Below, piece by piece: positions 1-7,766 of a stretch of 20,595 nucleotides of DNA (its first letter is position 1; each line of letters opens with the position of its first letter). A model generated the notes under the pieces. The model was not told the DNA's origin and did no database searches. It was given only the letters and a program-made list of their open reading frames with translations. The translations under genes were made by a program, and so were the position numbers. Source of the DNA: Fonticula alba (Eukaryota; Opisthokonta; Rotosphaerida; Fonticulaceae); the NCBI RefSeq assembly GCF_000388065.1, contig NW_009242974.1:2733738-2754332 (forward strand). Reading direction: 5' to 3'.

Positions 1-832
1 GGGGGGGGGGGAGGGGGGGTGAAAGAGGAGAAGAGGGGAGGGATGCTGGCACCGGCATCGGAGGGATGCGTCTGCCAGGCGGGGGGCCCTTGGGCTCTGC
101 AACATTGGTGGAGAATCCACGTGAAATGCACCCGCCGTGTGGACGAGGAGGGGGGAGGGAGCAGGATGAAAACTCCCTTGCCAAAACGAGTATAATTACC
201 CTCCAGCGGCCCATCCCCTCCTTCCCCTGTATTCAGCCGCCAGTGCCCGATTCGTGCCCCCCCCCCCCCCCCTGCACACAAAGATCGGCTAGAGAGCGAA
301 GCCCCCCGTATGCAGCCGCGTGCCTGTCCAGTCCCCCTCTTACTTTTCGCCTGGAGCAAGGGGTGTAGCCCCACCACTTGCTCGCCTTGAGGCCATGGGC
401 TCGCGGCGAAGAAGACTGTCTTACACTGACACACACACACACACACACGCACACACAGAAAAAGGCGAAGGTAGGGAGTTCGGCATCCAGGAAGACAGGC
501 CAAAACGAGCCGAGAGCTTCGCGTGATCGATGGCAGAGCGTGTCACATGAAATATGTCACCTTCGCAGGCAGCTGTGGAAGTGCCGGCGGATATGCGGCG
601 ATGTACATTGGCAGATCTATATTTCGGGCAGCGCAGGATGCGGAGGGACGGAGGTGGTGTGAGGAAGAAAGAGAGGCAACAAAGACCACTGCCGGTCCAG
701 CCAGGCATCCTTGCCTTCCATGCCAAGGGGCAGTGCGCCAGGGAGGCTCTCGAGGGAGACCGGGGTCGGGGGAGCACAGCCAGGAAAGGGGAAAGGGGAG
801 ATAGCAGTGAGCGGGAGGGGAGAGGCGGTGTC
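1..832. other. 3' flank of the helicase gene, no gene seen
   Basis: This stretch lies downstream of the minus-strand helicase stop and runs to the window edge. It starts with G-runs (1-19), has a 16-base C-run at 257-272 and a CA repeat at 429-458. Open frames here are low-complexity on both strands, lack recognisable domains and overlap one another, so I call none of them genes. I saw no tRNA-like cloverleaf and no canonical AATAAA on the minus strand close to the helicase stop. Confidence 0.6.
429..458. repeat. CA dinucleotide microsatellite
   Basis: (AC)10 at 429-448, one GC interruption at 449-450, then a further short AC run to 458. It lies in the non-coding 3' flank of the helicase gene. 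It explains the His-Thr and Cys-Val runs in spurious open frames here. Confidence 0.95.
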
Positions 833-1739
833 TCACCGCTTGGCGGCAGAGCGCTTGCCCTTGCGGGCACCACCGCGGGCTGAGCCGGGACCCTTGCCAC
901 CCTTGCCGGCCCCGGCAGGGGGAGCCTTCTGGCTCATGCGGTTGCCACGCTTACCAGTGTTCTTGGGGTGAATGCCGAGGCGCTGGGCCGCATCGGCACT
1001 GACGCCACGGACACTGGCGAAAGGCATGCGCGGAGCGGCCACCGACTCAGAGTCACTGCCAGCCTCGACCGAGGTCGGGCGGCGCGCGTTGCGAGCGGCC
1101 GGCATAGCACCGCGGGCGAAGGTGGCACCACGTGTAGCCTGCGCGGCCGCGGTGCCAGCAACGGCCGCAGCCGCCATGGCACCCGTCGCACGCATATGCA
1201 TGTGATGCTCTTCCGAATCGAAGTCGGAGTCAGTCAACCACGGATCGTCCTTGTCACGCTTGCCACTGACGCCATCCTCCACACCATCCTCCGTGAGGCC
1301 AAGGAGATGGGCAGTTTCGCGCTCGGCCCGAGTCAGGGGCATGGTGTCGAAGAAGGCCTCGATCTCGCGCTGGCGGCGCTCGGCAGGGCTTTCCTCGGTG
1401 TCCGACCCGTCCGCCACATGGTCAGAGTCGACGTCACCCTTGGCCAGGGAGGCTTCAAGCTTGCCAAGGTCGACCCCGGTATCGCGTTGGAACTGAGCGA
1501 GCATGGAATCCAGCGACTCATCCCCATCATCAGACACCTCGATGTCCGAGTCGTCGGAGAAGGTCAGCACAATTCGATTACCCCCGGACTTGGCCCGGTC
1601 CTTGGCCGCATTGCCGAGAATTTCCTGCAGATCATAGGTACCGGAGACTGGCTGCTCCGGGTCAAGTAGGTGGTCCACCTGGGCATAGCGATCACCCAAG
1701 TTGGCAGCATTGTTTTTGGATGCGCCACCGGTTGTGGCC

Positions 1740-1772
<33 letters not shown>

Positions 1773-4261
1773 AGCGAGCCCGTTCTGGCGGCGCCAAGCT
1801 GCTGGAGAAGGCCACGGTCACTCGTTGGCTCATAGGGGACCACTGGAATGTCGGACACCTCGCGCGACTTGGCCGAGATGTTTCGAACATGGTCGCCCGG
1901 CTTCTGGCCGCTGAGCTTCTTCTTGTAGCGCTCGATGGTGTCGGCGTTCTCCTCGGGCGTCCAGCCGAGCGGCTGATTCTTGCGGATGGCGTCCTGTTTT
2001 GCCGCCCCCCCCCCCACAGTAAGAGAAGGATGGCGAGGGAATGATTAGCCACGGGACAGGGTAGGAGAGGGGAAGAGGAGGGAAAGAGAGAAGAGCCCAG
2101 GGATAGGGGCAAAGCAGGAAGGAAGCGACAAAGGAGGGCGCGAAGGGGGGGGGGGGGCGGCGGGAAGAAGAGACAATGCCTCATACCTGGATGGCCTGTG
2201 CCAGGGCTCGATCCTTGCGACCGATGAAGGAGGTCACTCGGCCGGTGCGCCCAGCGCGACCGGTACGCCCGGCCCGGTGGATGAAGTCCACCCCGCTGGC
2301 CGGGAAATCATAGAGAACCACATGGGTGGCGGCAAGGGTGTCGAGACCGCGCGAGGCGATGTCCGTGCACACCATGCCAGCCACCTCGCCGCGGGCGAAG
2401 GAGTCGACTCGCCGGGCGCGCTCCTCCAGCAGAAGGTCACCATGGACCTCGGCAAAGGGAAGCTTCCGGTCGTTGATCAGGAAGTGGGACAGGGCATTGC
2501 ACCCCTTGAGGGTGTTACAGAAGATGAGGAACCGATCGTCCGGATGCTGCTTCAGCAGGCCCAGCAGCTGGTCGTGTTTGGAGCTCCCATGTCCGGTGAT
2601 CGGGACAAAGGAGTAGTGCAGCCGCGGGAGGGACTTGTGCAGGGTGTCCGTGGTGACGTGTTCCACCTCATCGCCCTTGGGTGCATTGGCGGGACTGGCG
2701 CTCGTCGAGTTGGAGGCGGTCGCATTCTTGGTCTTGGCCGCCTTGGCAGGCTCGGGTTTGGTGTCGCCGGGCTTGGGCCCGGTGAGCGAGCGATTGGTGG
2801 TGAAGTGCTTGCGAATCAGTTCGTCAACATGCTTCGGCAGGGTGGCCGTGACGGCGATGAACTGGAACGGCCGGGGGGTGGTCTTGCGATGCTGGATGCC
2901 GCGCATGTGAGAATGTCAATGGCCGAGCTACACCGATGGAGGAAGGGGGAGGCATCGCAGTGGGGACGCACGCGAACGGACAGGAGGATGGAATTGAGAT
3001 CCTCCTCGAATCCCTGGGAAAAAAGGGAATCCGCTTCGTCGAGGATGACAAAGCGAATGTCCGCGAAGGAGAGGAGCCCTGCAGAATGGGAAAGACGGGG
3101 GAAGCAATGTCAGCCGGCGGGTAAGTAGCACAGCAAGGAGAAGTAGCCGAGTGAAAAAGGATGAAGCCAGGAGGAGGAACGACGCACCGCGCTTCCGGTA
3201 GTCCAGCAACTTTGCCGGAGTTGACACGATGATGTCAACAGGACGCGAATTGAGTGACCGCCGGTGGTTGGCGATCGGCTGGCCGGCCAGCCCGGTGACC
3301 GTGAGTCGCGCATGGAGGGACAGTTCCTTGGCCACTTTCTGTTCGAGCCGGTGCGCGTCCATGCATCTTGCGGGGTCAGTGGGAGGATCATGCCCAGTGC
3401 GCCACGATTGCTGCCGGCACTGTGGAGCAAGGGAGAGAGGGAAGAAAGAAAAAAAAACATGTCCAAACGTACGGTGACCTGGAGGACAAGTTCGCGACTG
3501 GGAACCAAAATGACCGCGCGGGGGCGACCCTTCAGACGAAGATCAGGCAGGGTGACCAGCGGCGAGTTTAGCAGCGCCGCATGCTCCTCAGTCAGCTGCG
3601 TGGGATCCAGCTCGTCCAGATCGAGAGGCCCAGCGGCGTCACCATGGAGCTCCCGGCGCAGGGCATCAACACCACGCTGGTAAAGCTCCTCCTCATTGCG
3701 AAGCTGCTGGAAGATGGGCAGCAGATAGGACAGGGTCTTGCCGCTGCCTGCGTTGAGCAAGGTCAGAGGGAGGGAGGGAGAGAGAGCAGGGGGAGGAGAA
3801 GGGGGGAAGCGGGGGGACGCACCGGTTTCGGCGGCGACAATCAGGTGCTTTTGCGGTTGGATCTGGAGCGTATGCTCGGGAGAGAGGTTCATGCCCTTGG
3901 CAAGTACATCGAGCAAGGAAAGCTGCGAAGCGCCGCCGGTCGATGTTTCCGCGGATTTGTCGCTGTCGACATCGTCGGAGGAGGTGGCCGCGGGAGAGGC
4001 AGCCAGCACCGGGAGGTAGGGCTCACTGGCGAGGATCGAGGGGATTGCGGAGCGCTGAACCGGCAGCGGGGGCGCTCGGTCGCTGATTCCAACGCCCTTG
4101 TACAGGCCGTCCAGGATCTCCGGACGAAGGCCCATCGAGTGGAAGTGCCGGGAAACTCCGGACATGATGGCCGCAGCGGCGGCGGGGCGGGCTGAAAGAA
4201 GAGCCGTCCGGCCGGCCGCCAGCCGCGGCGCGGTGGCCAGTGTCCGAACAAGTCGGAACAT
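833..4261 (-). CDS. DEAD-box ATP-dependent RNA helicase, probably mitochondrial
   Basis: Predicted CDS: complement of 4261-3823, 3747-3473, 3338-3188, 3078-2972, 2891-2187, 1993-833, about 945 aa. The ATG at 4261 opens an Arg/Ala-rich, acid-free stretch of about 35 residues that looks like a mitochondrial presequence. Core motifs in order: Q motif (F40, Q69), Walker A AAETGSGKT about 143-151 (split by intron 1), PSRELVLQ about 229, TPAK about 278, DEAD 302-305, TAT 339-341, IFCN about 447, TDIASRGLD about 500, HRAGRTGR about 529. Both RecA-like domains are complete, so an active ATP-dependent RNA unwinding enzyme is expected. Odd points: about 50 extra residues, Ser/Asp-rich in part, between the Q motif and Walker A; a Lys/Ala/Thr-rich insert after motif III; and a 386-residue tail (560-945) with poly-Ala, acidic stretches and a very basic Gly/Arg/Lys end. 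The third exon's acceptor is ambiguous; 3338 gives the family spacing after motif Ia. The family is certain, but the orthology group (DDX28-like or other) is not. Confidence 0.92.
2001..2161 (-). repeat. Perfect 15-bp inverted repeat inside helicase intron 5
   Basis: Positions 2001-2015 (GCCG followed by 11 C) are exactly reverse-complementary to 2147-2161 (11 G, then CGGC). Both arms lie in the intron 1994-2186. In the minus-strand transcript the C-rich arm begins about 25 nt after the donor (GTATGA) and the G-rich arm ends 5 nt before the acceptor AG. If folded, the stem would bring the two splice sites together. This is one of few clearly purine-rich sense tracts in the introns of the window. 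Confidence 0.9.
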
Positions 4262-4791
4262 TCCGGGGGAGGATGGAAGAGGGAGGGGGGGGGGGCGGAG
4301 CGCACAGGAAAAGGGGGATAAGGGGGGGGGGGAAGGGCAGGGTGGAAGGGGGAGGGGGGGAGGAGAGCGGGGCGCGATGATCACTTTTTTGTCGTGGGGA
4401 CTTGGCCCCGGGCCCACTAAAGCAACCTCTCCAGGGTGTAGATTCCATCCGGGAGCCGAGGCAACGCGGATCGGCGTCAGCCGGCAACACGGCATGTGAG
4501 CCCGTGGCACGTGGCATCAGTGATCGGGTCGCGCCCCCTTTTCCCGGGCCCCAAATGCCACCGCACCCACTGATCGATTTCGGCCGTCGTTGTGCGTGCG
4601 TGGATGCGTGGATGCGTGCGTGCGTGCGTGCGTGCGTGGACGCGTGCGTGCGTGTGCGTGTCCGGTGTGTCTGGGACCACAGCCAAATCAGTGCAGTCTT
4701 ATCCAGCACACTGTTCCCGGAGCTGGTGGTATTTGCTGGCGGGTCGGGACGCATGGTGGCGGTGGCGTGTCTATTTTCTTCGTCAAATGCC
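4262..4791. other. Intergenic region between RMI1 and helicase genes
   Basis: 530 bp between the RMI1 stop and the helicase ATG, both on the minus strand. It must hold the RMI1 3' end and the helicase promoter. The part next to the helicase (4262-4375) is almost purely G/A on the plus strand, so the helicase leader is C/T-rich. I see no convincing TATA box or polyadenylation signal. A GCGT-type microsatellite lies at 4592-4660. Open frames here are short or repeat-derived. Confidence 0.6.
4592..4660. repeat. GTGC/GCGT tetranucleotide microsatellite
   Basis: About 70 bp of tandem GTGC units interrupted by GTGGAT and GTGGAC variants. It is intergenic. The complementary strand reads GCAC repeats, which generate spurious Thr-His-Ala-Arg open frames. 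The repeat unit happens to contain the common donor hexamer GTGCGT many times on the plus strand, but no plus-strand gene overlaps it. Confidence 0.9.
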
Positions 4792-7008
4792 CTAGATCTG
4801 GTCATAATCGAGCAGTTGACCAACGAGGTCTATATGGTCCAGCCTCCGGACATTGATCACCCGGAAAGGGGCATTGCTGAGGGCAAGGGCCGAGTTTGAT
4901 CGGGCGAGGGTGAATACATGGGCTTTCTCAGCCAGGCAGTCAATGAGACGCGACTGGCACTCGGGTTCCGACAGCTCGGCAATGTCCGTCGCGCCAGCTA
5001 GCCACAGGAGGGGCTGGTCCGGGGCGGAGAGGGGGAGGGGGGGGGAGGGGGGTGTCAGAAAGCTGGGAAGGATTTGAACTCGCGCGTAAATGCCCCCGCC
5101 CTGAAAAAGAGGAGAGGCGACTTACCTTCGTTGTCAGGGTGACAACCTGAGTGGCAGAGCCATCAAGCAACTGCACATCGAGCTCAGCCGCGTTGGACTC
5201 ATTCACCAGTCGCAAGCGACCGATGACGGTGATGACCACAGCATGAACTTCCGGTTGGGAGGAGCTGGTCACCTCGGCCGCACATTCAAGCGGAATGGGA
5301 GCCGGGCGGCTGATCGCAAGTGAATAATCATCCCGGAGGGGCTGCATCAGGTGCATGGGCTTTTGAGAAGCCGCAAGGTGTGGCGAGTCTGTCAGCGGCG
5401 AGGAAAGCAAGTCCACCACGGTTGCTGCTGGCGGATGCATCGCCCTGCCAGGAGTGGATGGAACGACAGCTGGGCTGGATACGCCGCGGGCCGGGGTTGA
5501 TGGGACATTGGTCGGATTCGGCGGGACAGCGCTCCTCGACGCGGCAGGAGCCGCCCCTCGGGCAAAGGGTGCGGTGGAGTCCAGCTCCACCATCGTATCC
5601 ACCTGTGGGATGGCCGAATGAACGATGGGCACTTCTTTGACGCCAGCAGCGACTCGACGCTTGCTGGAGGGCAGGAGAGCAGCGGACACCGGCACTTGGG
5701 GTCAGCTCGATGAGGTGCAGCGGGGGGAGAGGGGGGAGAAGAAAGGGAGGAAAGAAAGATGCTCCACCGTTTCCACCTGCATGGCCGGATGTGGATGTGC
5801 GCACTTGAGTTCGGCCTCGGTTCTTTGGATGAAGAGCACATCCTCCGAGGGAGTTTTGGTTGTCGGCTGGAAGGGCGGGATGTAGAGAACCCGCATGGAG
5901 GTGGGCTCCACGAGCAACAGGCAATTTGGCTCGGACAATTGGGCGTCCACAGTGAGGGGCGAGTGAAAAGTCCCAGCACTGAAGGACAGAGCGGGGGCGC
6001 GCTTGCGTGTGGCCTTGCCAGCGCCCCCCGGGGGGGCTGTCGGAGGTGGCACCCGGGGCTTCCGGTTCCGGTGGGTCCGGTGAACATACTGACCGCCATC
6101 GGGGTGGAAGGGACAAATGCAAAGGGGATTTTGGATGAGGACCTTGGATCCCGGGCGAAGGGTCACCGCTCGGACGCCAGCAACCGGGGCCAGCTCCATG
6201 GCCGCCAGGCGCAGAGTGCCAGCCGACAGGAGCAGCCGGTGCGTGGACTGGCCCACATACTCCTTGGGATTGTCATCCGGCCGGGACGATGGGCCATCAG
6301 CAGGGGGGCCGTCGCCTTCAACAACCTCGGCGGCGGCTGCCCCGCCAGGTCGCCTGCCAAGCCGCCCTGGGGTGTCTTCATCCTCGTCGTCTGATGAGCC
6401 CTGGCCACCGAGACCCTCGATCCAGCGAACTGCACGTCGCATGGGGAGTGTCAGTATGAGCAGGGGGAGGGTGCGGTAGAATGATCTGCTTTCATACCCT
6501 CCTTCGATAGCCGGGAATCGATGCGATCCACTTGCTGCACCAAGGACGAGGAGATGTCATCACAGCGGAGGACCTCCAAAAGGAAGGTCCCGGGCAGGAC
6601 GGACCCCCGACCGGGATGGGGGGTTCCAGCCGGCCGTGAAGCAGCATTTATTCCATTCAATGCCTCGGTCAGGCGCCGATCTTGGGCCGAGCCGATGGTC
6701 TTGGCCAGGGGTTCGGCGAGCAGGCTCCGAGCAAGGTGCAGGGCCCCCGATGCACCACGGGGATTGGACCTCCGGGCGCTGGCGGACCATGAATCAATCG
6801 GCCACCGGGGACCGCGAATGCTCGAATCCGGCGAATGGAAGCCAAACAGACCGAGAGACTTCTGAAAGGCGGCCCCGGTGGTGTCGACCGAGGATCCTTG
6901 CTCGGGGGGCTGCGAGGCGACACTCGCGATCCAGGCCGGAGATGGCTGATCTGACAGACGAAGGCCCTCCGCCAGGAAGGCTGAGAACAGCTGAGTCGCG
7001 TCGCCCAT
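4792..7008 (-). CDS. RMI1: RMI1, RecQ-mediated genome instability protein 1
   Basis: Predicted CDS: complement of 7008-6498, 6429-5805, 5663-5126, 5013-4792; 631 aa, close to animal RMI1 (about 625 aa). RMI1 is the scaffold of the nuclear BLM/Sgs1-topoisomerase III dissolvasome that resolves double Holliday junctions. What shows it: an N-terminal helical segment (residues 1-32, ending in PSPAWIASV) like the RMI1 helical bundle; the first OB fold beginning PGTFLLEV about 139 with DISSSLVQQ at 151-159, then AMELAPVAGVRAVTL about 247-261, GSKVLI about 264 and LLLVEPTSMRVL about 341, which match the family pattern. A Pro/Lys-rich insertion (about 272-330) interrupts the fold where other RMI1 proteins carry a loop. 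A Pro/Ser/Ala-rich linker follows, then a second OB-like domain (about 520-631). The ATG at 7008 puts the first helix where the family begins. The 5804/5664 intron pair was chosen by phase and donor consensus; CAG|GTGGAA with an AAG acceptor three bases later is an alternative. Confidence 0.8.
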
Positions 7009-7766
7009 CACCAGAGTGATGGCTTTCGCGAGGCCTTTGGAGGAGGTCAAAGGAGTGGGGAGGGGGGGAGAAGGGGGGAAGACGAGGGACGCGGCGGAAG
7101 GAGGTTGTGGGGAACAAGGGGCGGGGGAGGGAACGAGGGAGCACTTTCCTGCGCTTCTGAGGGGGCAAGTCTCGGGGGGGTGGGTTCCCCATTGATGGGG
7201 GGGAAGGGGGGGGGGGGCCGGTGGCGCGATCGTCTCGGCTGGACATCCGCCGACCGGAGGCCTCGATGGCGTGGGCACCTGCAGCCGATGTCCCTCCCTC
7301 CTTGGGCCGGCGCGATCCCTCAACTGCCGATGTACCGGCGGTCTCGTTCATCGCCGAGGGGTACCCCCCGTGAAGGCTTCTGCGCTGGCTACGGCCGAGC
7401 CCCGTCCGCTCTGGGTCGGAGACAGTGGGCCGGCTCTCGGGGCCCGGCTCGGTTCGGTGGGCTAGCGAGTTGCCGGCCGGCGTGGAAACCATCATGCTCA
7501 TCCTTGAGTGACCGGCCCCGGGGCCTGGTGCTTCCTCGGCGCGCCAGCCAAACGCCCGCGCCCGCCCGCCTGTATAATCCACACGCACACCAGACGAGCG
7601 CGAGCACGCACGCACGCCGGACACCACCCCATCCTCCACCTGTTTCTCCTTCCTTCTTTCCCTCCCTCTATCGCCTTCCCCCTCTCTCTCCCCTCCCTCT
7701 ATCGCCTTCCCCCTCTCTCTTCCCGGTCTCTCGCCTCGCCAACGCCCTTGCCTACAAGCCCGGACC
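7009..7766. promoter_or_regulatory. Shared upstream region of divergent RMI1 and large helical gene
   Basis: 758 bp separate two divergently transcribed start codons, so promoters for both genes should lie here. The RMI1 side (7040-7225) is G/A-rich on the plus strand, so C/T-rich in RMI1 sense; the other side (7618-7740) is C/T-rich on the plus strand. Each leader is therefore pyrimidine-rich in its own sense. A TATAAT string lies at 7573-7578, about 190 nt upstream of the plus-strand ATG; its role is unproven. A 5' exon of either gene could also be hidden here. Confidence 0.45.
7660..7720 (+). repeat. 30-nt tandem duplication in pyrimidine-rich leader
   Basis: The 30 bases at 7660-7689 recur exactly at 7691-7720, with one extra C between (period 31). 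Each unit is CT-rich with a single ATCG core. The duplication lies within a nearly pure pyrimidine tract just upstream of the plus-strand ATG at 7767, so it is probably in the 5' leader or core promoter. Confidence 0.9.

Noticed and set aside
421-900. 159-codon minus-strand frame downstream of the helicase stop
   Set aside because: Low complexity, ends in the CA microsatellite, and lacks any domain; treated as 3' flank.
968-1669. 233-codon plus-strand frame opposite the helicase tail
   Set aside because: Antisense shadow of a coding exon joined in phase to the helicase core; no recognisable domain.
4592-4660. Tandem repeats as a CRISPR-like array
   Set aside because: Simple 4-bp microsatellite with no spacers; the window is eukaryotic.
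5101-5125. A 25-nt intron in RMI1 ending at TTTTTCAG
   Set aside because: It would keep the frame but is too short for splicing; the acceptor at 5014-5015 gives direct continuity into the second OB-like domain.
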